A stretch of DNA of 64,000 nucleotides, taken from positions 1,574,501-1,638,500 of the forward strand of contig NC_011830.1 of NCBI RefSeq assembly GCF_000021925.1, written 5' to 3'. The translations under genes and the position numbers were made by a program. The notes beneath the pieces were generated by a model, which worked only from the letters and a program-made list of their open reading frames with translations, was not told the DNA's origin and ran no database searches. Below, one piece after another: positions 32,901 to 42,902 of this stretch (position 1 is the stretch's first letter; every line of letters starts with the position of its first letter). Origin of the DNA: Desulfitobacterium hafniense DCB-2 (lineage in GTDB: Bacteria > Bacillota > Desulfitobacteriia > Desulfitobacteriales > Desulfitobacteriaceae).

Positions 32901-34049
32901 ATGGAAAAAAGAAAGTATCGGCGAAGTATTTGGACCTATGTGTCTCTTCTTTTGTTGGCCTTTGCCGTGGCGGGAGCCATCAATAAGTACCTGATCAGCG
33001 GGGAACATGCCTTTGGCGTCAGCCCGGACGTTCCCTGGGGAGCCTTGATTTCCGGCTATGTCTTCTTTGCCGTGGCCGCTACCGGGACAGGGCTGGTGGG
33101 TTCCTTAGGCCATGTCTTCCGCATCAGGAAATTCGAAGTTCTCTCCAAGCGCGCTCTGCTGGCCTCCATACTCCTGCTGCTTGCCGCTTTCATCGTGCTG
33201 GCCGTGGAGCTGTCCAATCCCTTTAAGATGGTATACCTCCTGCTTTCGCCTAATTTGTCCAGCCCAATCCTTTGGATGGGAGTCTTTTATGGGTTCTATC
33301 TGGTGCTGCTGTTCGGTGAGTTCTTTTTCACCATGAAAAACAATCACAAAGCCGCTACCGGAATTGCTTATGTGTCCTTGATCGTTAAATTATCCGCCAT
33401 CATCAATTTAGGCAGAGTGTTTGGTTTCACTACCACCCGCAGCTTTTGGGACGGGTATTATTATCCGGCGTATATGGTGGTTTCGGCAGTGGTTTCCGGT
33501 GCTGCGGTGCTGACCATGATTCATTATCTATCCGGAAAAGAATCCCCGGGGTCCTTCTCACAAAACCCTCAGGGCAAAGACCTTGCCCGCACACTCAGTC
33601 AGATCTTAGCCGGTGGGTTGCTTGTCTTTGCGCTCTTCCAGGCCATCAAGGTAGGCACATCCCTGGGCAGCGGCAATCAGGCAGTGGCTCAGGCCGCTCA
33701 AGCCTTGATATCCGGTCCGATGGCAGTACCTTTCTGGCTGATGGAAGTCTTGGTAGGAATTGTGGCTCCCTTGCTGATTCTCTATCGATCTAAATTCTCA
33801 TCACCGGGGCTATCCTTCTGGGCCGGAATCCTGACCATGCTTGGCCTGCTCTTTTCCAGACTGGACTTTGTCTACGCCGGCCAAGTGGTGCCCTTGCAAT
33901 TGACCGACGCGGCGGCCAAGGCTGTGCATGTGTTCAATGCTTATGCACCGACCTGGAGTGAATGGTCTCTGATTATAGGGGCTGTAGGCTTGATTATCCT
34001 GGTGTTCGATTATGCCGAAAGCAAACTTTCTCTGGATTCTCATCATTAA
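32901..34049 (+). CDS. NrfD/PsrC-like membrane subunit
   Basis: A 382-residue integral membrane protein with about eight to ten helices, matching the NrfD/PsrC family. In this family it takes electrons from menaquinol and anchors the Fe-S and molybdenum subunits. Landmarks are VPWGALISGYVFFAVAATGTGL at the N-terminus, NPFKMVYLLLSPNLSSPI and LSAIINLGRVFGF. AAGGAGGTGAGCCC precedes the ATG. It lies 12 bases after the iron-sulfur subunit gene. Quinol oxidation is known for the family and not shown by the sequence itself. Confidence 0.92.
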   Translation: MEKRKYRRSIWTYVSLLLLAFAVAGAINKYLISGEHAFGVSPDVPWGALISGYVFFAVAATGTGLVGSLGHVFRIRKFEVLSKRALLASILLLLAAFIVLAVELSNPFKMVYLLLSPNLSSPILWMGVFYGFYLVLLFGEFFFTMKNNHKAATGIAYVSLIVKLSAIINLGRVFGFTTTRSFWDGYYYPAYMVVSAVVSGAAVLTMIHYLSGKESPGSFSQNPQGKDLARTLSQILAGGLLVFALFQAIKVGTSLGSGNQAVAQAAQALISGPMAVPFWLMEVLVGIVAPLLILYRSKFSSPGLSFWAGILTMLGLLFSRLDFVYAGQVVPLQLTDAAAKAVHVFNAYAPTWSEWSLIIGAVGLIILVFDYAESKLSLDSHH

Positions 34050-34069
34050 ACGAAAATGAAGGTGTAACT

Positions 34070-34738
34070 ATGAATAACACCTGTGCCTCCCGGCAGGCCT
34101 TACAGAATTTGCTGCAGCTTTTGGCAGAGTTTTTCACTTTCCCTGATGAGGAGTTCTGTGCAGCGGTCCGCAAGGGGCTTGTCGATCTGCAGGTAAAAGA
34201 ACTAAGTCAAGGAGCAGGGCTGCCCAGAGAAAGCGAATTTAAGCAGGATGCCCTGACCTATGAGGAGTGGGTGACTGCCTATAATCACTGCTTCTTAGGA
34301 GTCCAGAAGCCCTTTGCCCCGCCCATTGAATCGATCTACAAGCCCTGGACCGGGGATGAAAGCTTTCAAGTGTCCTTTAAAGCTCAAAAAGGGTACCTGA
34401 TGGGGGATTCCGCACACCATGTTCAGCATATTCTTAAATCCTTTGGCCTGGAAATCCCGCCTGAATACACGATGATGCCGGACCACCTGATCATTCTTTT
34501 GGAATTGCTGGCCTTTTTGGTGGGGGGCGGTTTTGAAAAAGAGGCTAAGCAGTTTTGCCGGGACCATTTCGACTGGCTGCCGGATCTGCAAAAGGCTATT
34601 GAAGCTCTTCCCGTCAATGGACGCCTTTTCATGGCGGCTCTTGCTGAATTAGAAGGCCTTCTCCAAGCTTTCCTGAATCAGGATCAGAAGCATGGACCTT
34701 TGCAGGAAATGATTGAACCGGCCAGGTTTCTGAATTAA
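34070..34738 (+). CDS. TorD/DmsD-like molybdoenzyme chaperone
   Basis: A 222-residue soluble helical protein of the TorD/DmsD type. These cytoplasmic chaperones bind the twin-arginine signal of a molybdoenzyme and hold it until the cofactor is inserted. Typical features are PFAPPIESIYKPW and MMPDHLIILLELLAFL. The frame continues upstream into psrC, but AAGGTG before ATG 34070, 20 bases after the psrC stop, fits a start. Placement right after the membrane subunit supports the role. Confidence 0.85.
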   Translation: MNNTCASRQALQNLLQLLAEFFTFPDEEFCAAVRKGLVDLQVKELSQGAGLPRESEFKQDALTYEEWVTAYNHCFLGVQKPFAPPIESIYKPWTGDESFQVSFKAQKGYLMGDSAHHVQHILKSFGLEIPPEYTMMPDHLIILLELLAFLVGGGFEKEAKQFCRDHFDWLPDLQKAIEALPVNGRLFMAALAELEGLLQAFLNQDQKHGPLQEMIEPARFLN

Positions 34739-34783
34739 ATTGGCTCATTACGAGTCAGTTTAAATAAAAAAGGGGGAAAAAGA

Positions 34784-35680
34784 ATGTTAAAACATCTAAA
34801 ACAATCAAAAGCCTTAACACTGGTCATCTCTCTGCTGCTTGTTCTCAGTCTCGTTACCGGCTGCGGCTCTGCACCCGCATCCACCACGCCTGCCCAACCG
34901 CCGGCAAGTCAGGAACCTGCTAAACCGGAAACCCCGGCGCAGCCTGAACAACCGGCGGCAACTGCTCCTACCGTAGAGTCCAACACCTTAGGCTGGGATG
35001 ATTGGTCAGCCAAAATGAAAGGGACCATTAACAAGGATTACTACATCGTCGACTTAAGAACTCCTGATGAAATCAAGCTGGAAAAAGCCCTGGAAGGCTC
35101 CATCAACATCGATGCCAATGCCACCCTTGGCACCGGCAATACCGATGTTATCGACGAAAAACTGCAAGGTGTAGCTAAAGACGCCGTCGTCCTCGTTCAT
35201 TGCAAATCCGGGGGCAGAGCGAAAAAGAATCTTCAAGCTTTCTTAGACAAAGGCTATGTCAATGCTTTTGCCCTTGACGGCTGGACTGCTTTTGATGCCA
35301 AAGGCTATTTTGGCGCCACGAAAATTACTGCCAGCTCCGAGCAGCTTAAGCCGGATGCCTGGGTAGCAAAAATGCAAGGAACGATTGGTAAAGAATATTA
35401 TGTCCTCGATGCCCGTGACAAGAGTGAATATGATGCCGGACATATTGAAGGCGCTTTGAATTTCGGTGTCAGAGATCAATTCACTGTGGATCATGCCGCC
35501 ACCATCGCCAAAGTGAAGGAAGCCATTCCCAACAAAGATGCTTTAGTCCTGGTTCATTGCGCGGTAGGCGCCCGTGCGAAAGTAGCTCAGGCTCATCTGA
35601 AGGCTGAAGGCTATACTAATGTAATAACCCTGGACAATAAGATTACCATTGATGCCAGCGGCAACTATAAGTTTGAATAA
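34784..35680 (+). CDS. Double-rhodanese lipoprotein with both catalytic cysteines
   Basis: A 298-residue lipoprotein (Cys27 in LVTGC) with a Pro- and Ala-rich linker to about residue 70, then two rhodanese domains. Both keep the active loop: VHCKSGGR (Cys140) and VHCAVGAR (Cys259). It is therefore likely to carry persulfide sulfur outside the membrane, perhaps supplying polysulfide to the molybdoenzyme encoded upstream. AAAGGGGGAAAAAGA precedes the ATG. It ends the operon and is followed by a terminator. It contrasts with the cysteine-less relative at 29057. Confidence 0.9.
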   Translation: MLKHLKQSKALTLVISLLLVLSLVTGCGSAPASTTPAQPPASQEPAKPETPAQPEQPAATAPTVESNTLGWDDWSAKMKGTINKDYYIVDLRTPDEIKLEKALEGSINIDANATLGTGNTDVIDEKLQGVAKDAVVLVHCKSGGRAKKNLQAFLDKGYVNAFALDGWTAFDAKGYFGATKITASSEQLKPDAWVAKMQGTIGKEYYVLDARDKSEYDAGHIEGALNFGVRDQFTVDHAATIAKVKEAIPNKDALVLVHCAVGARAKVAQAHLKAEGYTNVITLDNKITIDASGNYKFE

Positions 35681-35791
35681 ATAACCTAAGTAAAAATTAT
35701 CATGGTAATAATTATGATTTTGCCAGCGTTGCTCATGGGGATATCATTTTTATCATCCCTCTGGACGATGACGATGTAACATTTATGGCTT

Positions 35792-35825
35792 AAACAGGCC
35801 GCCGTTCAACTACGGCGGCCTGTTT
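35792..35825 (+). terminator. Terminator of the Psr-type operon
   Basis: AAACAGGCCGCCGT pairs with ACGGCGGCCTGTTT. The symmetry would allow use from either side. The remaining 237-base gap before pcrA shows no gene. Confidence 0.85.
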
Positions 35826-35917
35826 CATGTTAAGCTGAAAGGAAATCTCCAGGAAAGTCTTAAATAAGCTCCCCATCCTATGATATAATAATAAGTCGAA
35901 TAGTGAGGTGGAGTGAG

Positions 35918-38185
35918 ATGTATCGTTTAGAGGATTTGAACCCGGTTCAGCGCCAAGCGGTAGAGCATCGGGAAGGTCCCCTATTAATATTAGCAGGGGC
36001 AGGCTCCGGGAAAACACGGGTTTTAACTTACCGTATCGCCCATTTAATCGCCCAAGGCGTTGAGCCCTGGCACATTCTGGCCATTACCTTTACCAATAAA
36101 GCAGCCCAGGAAATGCGTGACCGGGTCTACAGCCTGGTAGGCAGTGAAGGGAGAGGGCTTTGGGTAGCAACCTTTCACTCTGCTTGTGTGCGGATTTTAA
36201 GAAGCGAGATCGGCTATTTGCCCGGATATTCGCGGAGTTTTGTCATTTATGACAGTGGGGATCAGCTGGCATTGATCAAATCCTGCATGAAAGAACTGAA
36301 CCTGGATGAGAAGAAATTTGCACCCCGGGCTATCGAAGCGGTGATCAGTGATGCCAAGAATAAGCTGCTGACACCGGAGGATTTTTCCCGCCGGGCCAAG
36401 GATTATTTTGAGCAAAAGGCAGAACGGGTCTACGAACTGTATCTAAAGAAGCTCCTGGCCAATAATGCTCTGGATTTCGATGACATCATCATGCTGACGG
36501 TCCGGCTGTTCCGGGAGAACCCTGAAGTATTGTCCCAGTATCAGGATAAATTCCGCTACATTCTTGTGGATGAGTATCAGGATACCAACCATGCCCAATA
36601 CGCTTTGGTCAATCTTCTGGCTAAGAAATACCGCAACCTCTGTGTGGTGGGGGATGACGACCAATCCATCTATATGTTTCGCGGGGCCGATGTGCAGAAT
36701 ATCCTGGATTTTGAACGGGATTATCCCGAAGCCAAAACCTTGAAGCTGGAGCAGAATTACCGTTCAACCAAATCTATTCTCCAGGCCGCCAATTCAGTGG
36801 TTCAGAACAATACGGAGAGAAAAGAAAAATCCCTATGGACGGAAAATGAGGACGGGCAGCCTATTGTCTATTACGTGGCAGACAATGAGCATGATGAAGC
36901 CCGTTATATGGGTGAGCGCATTCAACGCCTGCTCAATGTGGAAGGTCGCAAATTTAATGAGTTTGCCGTACTTTACCGCACCAATGCTCAATCCCGGGTT
37001 ATTGAAGAACGCTTTATGAAGGAAGGAATCCCATATCGGATTTTTTCGGGACTTAAGTTCTACGAACGGATGGAAATCAAGGATATCCTGGCTTATCTGC
37101 GCATTCTTCATAACCCGGCGGATCAAGTGAGCTTTTCCCGGGTTTTGAATGTTCCCAAGCGGGGCTTGGGAGAGAGCACTTTAGAAAAGATTCTCGATTA
37201 TGCCAATGAACAGGAGATGCCTGTTCTGGATGCGATCATGGAGGCCGACTATATACCTGAGCTGCAGTCACGGGCCAAGAAACCTTTGCTGGCTTTTGCC
37301 CACCTGATGCAAGAGCTCAGGGCCTTAGCCGCCGCGGAGAGCTCAGTAACCAAATTGGTTGAAGAAGTATTAAAACGGACCGGATATTGGGATAATCTGG
37401 TTAGTGATAAATCGCCGGAAGCGGAAGCCCGGCTGGAAAACCTGCGGGAGTTTTTATCCGTGACCGCTGAATATGACGAGAAAGCGGATAACTACGAAAC
37501 CGCGGTGGTCCAGGAGGGGATTGAGGATGCCCTGGTTCCCGGACTGACAGGGTTTTTGGAGCAAGTGTCCTTAGTAGCTCAGATCGACTCTTTGGATCAG
37601 GCAGATGATGCTGTGGTGATGATGACCATCCACAGTGCCAAAGGGCTGGAATTCCCGGTGGTTTTCCTGGGCGGGATGGAGGAAGGAATCTTCCCCAGCA
37701 GCCGCTCCATGCTTGATCCGGTGCTTTTGGCGGAAGAGCGGAGACTTTGCTACGTGGCCATAACCCGTGCCCGGGAGCGTCTCTATCTGGCCTATGCCCA
37801 GCAGCGGATGCTTTACGGAAGAACTCAATACAACCGCCCTTCCGAGTTCTTTCAGGAAATTCCCACCCATGTCCTGGTGGACCGGGATCCTATTGATCCC
37901 CCGCCCACCCGGGCCCAGAAGGCCCATTCAGCTGCGGCAAGGCCGGCAGCGACGCCCTCGGGAGGCCCATCACCCTGGAGAACCGGGGAGAGAACTATTG
38001 GCAATCCCGTCCAGGATGCCCCCGGGGTGGACTATAAAGTGGGAGAAAAAGTGGAACATGCCAAATTTGGCAAAGGTGTGATTGTAGCTATCAAAGGCGA
38101 GGGGAGTTCGGCTGAACTTTCCGTGGTCTTTGGGGGCGAGATCAAGAAGCTTATGGCGGAATATGCCAGGCTTGTTAAGCTTTGA
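35918..38185 (+). CDS. pcrA: PcrA/UvrD-type DNA helicase
   Basis: A 755-residue superfamily I helicase. Motif I is AGAGSGKTRVL, motif II VDEYQDTN, motif III GDDDQSIY, motif IV EQNYRS, motif V HSAKGLEF, and motif VI VAITRARERL. The C-terminal 60 residues form a Tudor-like domain (YKVGEKVEHAKFGKGVI), typical of PcrA, which contacts RNA polymerase. It unwinds DNA 3' to 5' in repair and replication restart. ATG 35918 follows GAGGTGGAG. ligA, often next to pcrA, is here separated by the pyrophosphatase gene and a large repeat. Confidence 0.96.
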   Translation: MYRLEDLNPVQRQAVEHREGPLLILAGAGSGKTRVLTYRIAHLIAQGVEPWHILAITFTNKAAQEMRDRVYSLVGSEGRGLWVATFHSACVRILRSEIGYLPGYSRSFVIYDSGDQLALIKSCMKELNLDEKKFAPRAIEAVISDAKNKLLTPEDFSRRAKDYFEQKAERVYELYLKKLLANNALDFDDIIMLTVRLFRENPEVLSQYQDKFRYILVDEYQDTNHAQYALVNLLAKKYRNLCVVGDDDQSIYMFRGADVQNILDFERDYPEAKTLKLEQNYRSTKSILQAANSVVQNNTERKEKSLWTENEDGQPIVYYVADNEHDEARYMGERIQRLLNVEGRKFNEFAVLYRTNAQSRVIEERFMKEGIPYRIFSGLKFYERMEIKDILAYLRILHNPADQVSFSRVLNVPKRGLGESTLEKILDYANEQEMPVLDAIMEADYIPELQSRAKKPLLAFAHLMQELRALAAAESSVTKLVEEVLKRTGYWDNLVSDKSPEAEARLENLREFLSVTAEYDEKADNYETAVVQEGIEDALVPGLTGFLEQVSLVAQIDSLDQADDAVVMMTIHSAKGLEFPVVFLGGMEEGIFPSSRSMLDPVLLAEERRLCYVAITRARERLYLAYAQQRMLYGRTQYNRPSEFFQEIPTHVLVDRDPIDPPPTRAQKAHSAAARPAATPSGGPSPWRTGERTIGNPVQDAPGVDYKVGEKVEHAKFGKGVIVAIKGEGSSAELSVVFGGEIKKLMAEYARLVKL

Positions 38186-38258
38186 TTGGGAATGCTTGGT
38201 TTGATTGAGAACCTTTAGTCTGATATATTCATGTCGTTATGGGAAAGGACAGAACAAC

Positions 38259-39893
38259 GTGTCAAAAAAAATCCATGTCGTAGGTCATAGAAACCCGGAT
38301 ACCGATTCTATTTGCGCAGCCATTGCCTATGCCCGCTTAAAACAGCGCCTGGGCATGGACCATGTTATCCCTTACCGGGCCGGAAAAATCAACCGTGAGA
38401 CGGAATTCGTCTTAAATGCTTTCGGAGTGGAAGCTCCGGAGCTCTTAAAGGATCTTCATCTTCGCGTCAAGGATATGCTCAATGGTCCTATTCCTGCGGT
38501 TAAACCAAGAACCTCTCTTCTGGAAGCCTGGAAGATTATGAAAGAGAGTAACCAAAAGACCCTGCCTGTGGTGGATCATACCGAGCAAATGATCGGGATG
38601 ATCACGGTAGGTGATTTATCCGGTTCTTACATTGAGAGCATGGCGGATCATGAGTTGGAATCCCTGCATATTCCGGTGGAAAACGTGATCAGAACACTGA
38701 ACGGACGCTTATTGGTAGGCAGTGCAGAGCAGGATCTTAAAGGGAATGTCTATGTGGGGGCCATGCGCCATGAGACTCTGGAAGCTTATGTAGGCAATGG
38801 CAATATTGTCCTGATGGGAGATCGGCAGACCGCCCAGGAAAGCGTTCTCCGCCAAGGGGTATCGGCCCTGATTCTTACGGGGGGTGCGACCTTAGCGCCG
38901 GAGCTGGAAGACTTAGCCCGTCAGCAGAATTGCGTGGTCATCTCTGTGCCCTATGATACTTTTACGGCGGCCCGGCTCCTGCCCATGACTGCCCCGGTGC
39001 AAAATGCCATGAAAACAGAGGGTATCGTCGCTTTTAATGAAGATGATCTGATCTCTGAAGTCAAAGAGAAGATGTTGGAAACCCGTTTCCGCAATTATCC
39101 TGTCCTGGATGAACAGGGCAAGGTCGTCGGCTTGATCAGCCGCTATCACCTTCTGAGCCTGAGCCGGAAACAAGTGATCCTCGTGGATCACAATGAATTT
39201 GGCCAAGCCGTCGTGGGCACGGATCAAGCCCAGATTCTTGAGGTGGTCGATCACCATCGGGTAGGCGGGATCCAAACCGGAGAGCCAATCCTCTTCCGCA
39301 ATGAGCCTGTGGGCTCCACCTGCACCATCGTGGCCAAATGCTATCGGGATTGGGATGTTGTTCCGGAAAAAGCTATCGCAGGAATCATGCTGGGAGCTAT
39401 TTTATCCGATACGGTTATTTTTAAATCTCCCACCTGCACCGAGATCGATAGAGAGAATGCCACTTACCTGGCCAGCATCGCCGGAGTAGATCCCAAGGAA
39501 TTTGGGGTGCAAATGTTCAAGGCAGCTTCCAATCTTGGGGAGCGGCAAGTGGATGAGCTGATCGAAGAAGATCTCAAAGAATTTACTATGGGAGAGCTCC
39601 GGGTTGGCATCGGTCAATTCAGTGTCATGGGGCTGGAAGGTCTGGATCAATTGCGGGCCGAATTATCCCAAAGGCTGGAAGAGATTCGCGGCCAGCGGGC
39701 TATGAATTACCTGATGCTGATGGTGACCGACCTCTTGGAGGAAAACACGGAATTGTTCATCAGCGGCGCCAAGCCTGAGGAGATAGCCAAGGCTTTTGAT
39801 AAACCCCTGGACAAGGAGAGCATTTTCCTTCCTGGGGTGCTGTCCCGGAAGAAGCAGGTGGTTCCCCCCTTGTCGAAATATTTCCTTCAATAA
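38259..39893 (+). CDS. ppaC: Manganese-dependent inorganic pyrophosphatase with CBS and DRTGG domains
   Basis: A 544-residue family II pyrophosphatase. The DHH catalytic core includes GHRNPDTDS at the N-terminus and VDHHRVGG in the middle; the DHHA2 domain is C-terminal. A regulatory insert of about 250 residues (about 65-300) carries two CBS domains flanking a DRTGG domain, known in some Firmicutes to bind adenine nucleotides. The GTG at 38259 is the likely start. It hydrolyses pyrophosphate and is tuned by the energy state, inferred from the family. Confidence 0.93.
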   Translation: MSKKIHVVGHRNPDTDSICAAIAYARLKQRLGMDHVIPYRAGKINRETEFVLNAFGVEAPELLKDLHLRVKDMLNGPIPAVKPRTSLLEAWKIMKESNQKTLPVVDHTEQMIGMITVGDLSGSYIESMADHELESLHIPVENVIRTLNGRLLVGSAEQDLKGNVYVGAMRHETLEAYVGNGNIVLMGDRQTAQESVLRQGVSALILTGGATLAPELEDLARQQNCVVISVPYDTFTAARLLPMTAPVQNAMKTEGIVAFNEDDLISEVKEKMLETRFRNYPVLDEQGKVVGLISRYHLLSLSRKQVILVDHNEFGQAVVGTDQAQILEVVDHHRVGGIQTGEPILFRNEPVGSTCTIVAKCYRDWDVVPEKAIAGIMLGAILSDTVIFKSPTCTEIDRENATYLASIAGVDPKEFGVQMFKAASNLGERQVDELIEEDLKEFTMGELRVGIGQFSVMGLEGLDQLRAELSQRLEEIRGQRAMNYLMLMVTDLLEENTELFISGAKPEEIAKAFDKPLDKESIFLPGVLSRKKQVVPPLSKYFLQ

Positions 39894-40019
39894 ATAGCTC
39901 CCGGAGAATTGAGTTCCTTTAACGGGTTAGACTATAGATGGCGTTGTGAGGGTGACCCGCAGCGCCTCTCCTGTACAATACAAAGCTGAATGCCTGCTTT
40001 GAAAGGCATGAAAGCTAGG

Positions 40020-40734
40020 TCTCCAGGATTTTGCTTTACACCGGTCGCTCCATAAGCTGCGCGGACAAAACTAACGCTCAAGCTCTCCGCTCCGTCGGGT
40101 GCCCGCCCAAATCGCTCCTCGAAAGCACTGCTTTCGCACTTGTTCTCAGTGGGCGGTTGGAAACGTCCTGTTTCCAACCCGACTCCGCTGCGTGCTTTTC
40201 GCGAAGTTTTGTTTCCGCTTGCTTAAATTCGCTCCCTAGTGTAAAGCAAAATGCTTGGGCAGCTTTGCGGGTCTGAGTGAGCAGGGCTTTGTGGGGAAGA
40301 TGGGGCAGGTTGTTGACCCGGGCCGCTTTTTCCGTCTTTACCGACGCCGCTTGAGGCGGCAAGGTCGGCTATCCTGGGAAAGGTTTAAGGGGTGGCTATA
40401 GAAAAGGCTCCAGAAAGGGTCCCAGAAAAGACTCCAGAAAAGACTCGCAAAAGTCTCAAAAGAAGTGCTAAAGTCCCGCAAGACGTAGCTTTAGGCACAA
40501 AAGGGAACGGATTTAGCGGAGGGGCGGTCGGGTGAACGAGGCTTTCTTAACGAAGCGGAGTCACGGTTAACATGCAGATAGCAGCGGGGTTTGGCGACGA
40601 AAGTGTCCGGTGGACAGTTTCGCTCAAGGCGGCACACCCCAAAGCATACTCATCCGCCGCAGATGCTGTTAAGAAAGCGAGTGAACCAGCCCTGGAGCTA
40701 TGGAGTGACCGTTGTGCCTAAAGCTACGCGACCC
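40020..40734 (-). repeat. Large non-coding repeat, copy 2 (inverse of 772-1450)
   Basis: Read on the minus strand, this matches copy 1 from its first to its last bases. Corresponding stems are kept: 40541-40551 pairs with 40668-40678, and 40025-40039 pairs with 40241-40255 with one mismatch. The first loop is 116 bases here but 51 bases in copy 1, and unrelated in sequence. It lies between ppaC and ligA, ending about 70 bases before ligA. The remainder of this 910-base gap holds nothing I recognise. Confidence 0.8.
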
Positions 40735-40804
40735 GAGCAAAGATGGCCTGTGAGCAAAGCGCTCCAACCTGAATATTTTTAATCAATGCAAGGAGGGAAT
40801 ATTT

Positions 40805-42784
40805 ATGTCCGATGTGTCACAAAGAATCGAGGCCTTACGTGAACAAATCGAGGAAGCCAATTATCAATATTATGGCTTGGATCAGCCGACCTTAAGTGAT
40901 GCAGAGTATGACGCACTCCTGCAGGAATTGATTCGCCTGGAGAAAGAACATCCGGAATTCCTGACTCCCGATTCCCCGTCCCAACGGGTCGGCGGCTATA
41001 TCGCCAAGGAATTCCCTAAAGTTCGTCATGCTGAAGCCCTCCTTAGTTTGGATAATGCTTTTGATGCCGGAGATCTTCTGGAATTTGACCGCCGGGTCCG
41101 TTCGATGGTTGCCGAAGTGGAGTATGTGGTGGAGCTTAAGATCGACGGCTTAACCGTTGCTTTAACTTATGAAGATGGAGCGCTGGTGCGCGGCGCTACT
41201 CGTGGCGACGGTGAAGTGGGTGAAGAAATTACCGCCAATCTGAAGACCATACCCGCTATTCCCTTGCGGCTGCGTAAGCAGGCCGACCGCCTGGATGTGC
41301 GGGGAGAAGGTTATATGCCTAAAGGTTCCTTTTTGCGCCTGAATCAGGAACGGGAAGAGGCTGGACAGCCTCTCTTTGCCAATCCCCGGAATGCGGCGGC
41401 CGGTTCTTTGCGCCAGCTTGACTCCAGGATTACGGCCCAGCGCAAATTAGGGTATTTTGCTTATCAGGTCCTGACTCCTGAAGAGGGAGAGCTGGCTTCC
41501 CAGACTGCCGTACTGGATTATCTTAAGGAGCAGGGGTTCTCGGTTAACCCTGAATATCGGGTCTTTTCCGCCATAGAAGAGGTTATTGCTTATTGCGGGG
41601 AAATGGTAGAGAAACGCCATAACTATCCTTATGATATTGACGGACTGGTGATTAAGGTCAATGATATCGCTCAGCAGCGGGAACTGGGCTTTACGGCCAA
41701 AAGTCCTCGTTGGGCCATCGCTTATAAATTTCCGGCGGAGCAGGTGGAAACTGTTGTGGAGGACATTGTGATTCGGGTAGGGCGGACAGGAGTGCTGACT
41801 CCCACAGCTTATTTGACTCCGGTCTTTGTGGCCGGCTCCACCGTGGGCCGGGCTACTCTTCATAACCTGGATAATATCCGCGCCAAGGATGTTCGCATCG
41901 GGGATCATGTTTTGATCCAAAAGGCTGGAGATGTCATCCCTGAAGTAGTGAAAATCCTGCCGGAGAAAAGGACAGGTGGGGAGCGGATCTTTGAGATGCC
42001 CGAGCTCTGCCCTGAGTGCCAGAGTCCGGTCATCCGGGAAGAAGGGGAAGCAGCCCACCGCTGTACCAGCATCACCTGTCCGGCCCGGCAGCGGGAAGCC
42101 ATTATTCATTTTGTGTCCCGGAATGCCATGAATATTGATGGACTGGGACCGGCGGTTATTTATCAGCTTTTGGAAGCCGGACTGATTAAGGATGCCGCCG
42201 ATCTCTATGCTTTGGAATATGATGCCCTGGTTCCATTGGAGCGGCTGGGTAAAAAATCTGCCGAGAATCTGCTCAAAGCTATCGAAGACAGCAAGGAACG
42301 AGGATTGGCTCCGCTTATCTTTGGTCTGGGAATCCGCCATGTGGGAGAAAAAGCCGGCAAGATCCTAGCCCAAAAATACGGAACCATGGAAGACCTGGAG
42401 AAAGCTCAGGTGGAGGAATTGCAGGAGATCCCGGATGTGGGCCCCGCTATGGCCCAAAGTGTCGCTCAGTTCTTCCAGCAGGAAAGCACCCACCACTTTC
42501 TGAATAAACTGCGCCAGGCAGGAGTAGTGATGAGTGCGCAGCATTCTGCCAAACCTCAGATTTTTGCGGGGAAAAGCATTGTGGTGACAGGATCTTTGCA
42601 ACGCTGGGATCGCCACTATGTAGAGACCATGATCGAAGAGTTTGGGGGCAAGGCTGCCAGCAGCGTCAGCAAGAAAACCGCCTTTGTGGTCGCCGGGGAG
42701 AAGGCCGGTTCCAAGCTCGCCAAGGCTAAGGAACTGGGAATTCCGGTTTTAAGCGAAGAGGAATTTGCGGAACTTTTGCCCTGA
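40805..42784 (+). CDS. ligA: LigA, NAD-dependent DNA ligase
   Basis: A 659-residue ligase with the usual domain order: Ia and adenylation domain (catalytic Lys in ELKIDGLT near residue 117), and an OB fold with GRTGVLTPTA. A zinc finger (CPEC, then CTSITCP), helix-hairpin-helix repeats and a C-terminal BRCT domain (VVTGSLQRWDR) follow. It joins Okazaki fragments and repair nicks using NAD. GGAGGGAATATTT precedes the ATG. The gene is intact; only its upstream region is unusual because of the large repeat. Confidence 0.97.
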   Translation: MSDVSQRIEALREQIEEANYQYYGLDQPTLSDAEYDALLQELIRLEKEHPEFLTPDSPSQRVGGYIAKEFPKVRHAEALLSLDNAFDAGDLLEFDRRVRSMVAEVEYVVELKIDGLTVALTYEDGALVRGATRGDGEVGEEITANLKTIPAIPLRLRKQADRLDVRGEGYMPKGSFLRLNQEREEAGQPLFANPRNAAAGSLRQLDSRITAQRKLGYFAYQVLTPEEGELASQTAVLDYLKEQGFSVNPEYRVFSAIEEVIAYCGEMVEKRHNYPYDIDGLVIKVNDIAQQRELGFTAKSPRWAIAYKFPAEQVETVVEDIVIRVGRTGVLTPTAYLTPVFVAGSTVGRATLHNLDNIRAKDVRIGDHVLIQKAGDVIPEVVKILPEKRTGGERIFEMPELCPECQSPVIREEGEAAHRCTSITCPARQREAIIHFVSRNAMNIDGLGPAVIYQLLEAGLIKDAADLYALEYDALVPLERLGKKSAENLLKAIEDSKERGLAPLIFGLGIRHVGEKAGKILAQKYGTMEDLEKAQVEELQEIPDVGPAMAQSVAQFFQQESTHHFLNKLRQAGVVMSAQHSAKPQIFAGKSIVVTGSLQRWDRHYVETMIEEFGGKAASSVSKKTAFVVAGEKAGSKLAKAKELGIPVLSEEEFAELLP

Positions 42785-42902
42785 AAACTTGATTTTTGTT
42801 CCAGAAAAATGTATATTTACCCATAAAATTGTTGTAATATACATTTTGGGGTTATAGTATTAAACTCTAGCCCTTATTTTGTACAAAGGGATGGTGAATG
42901 AA

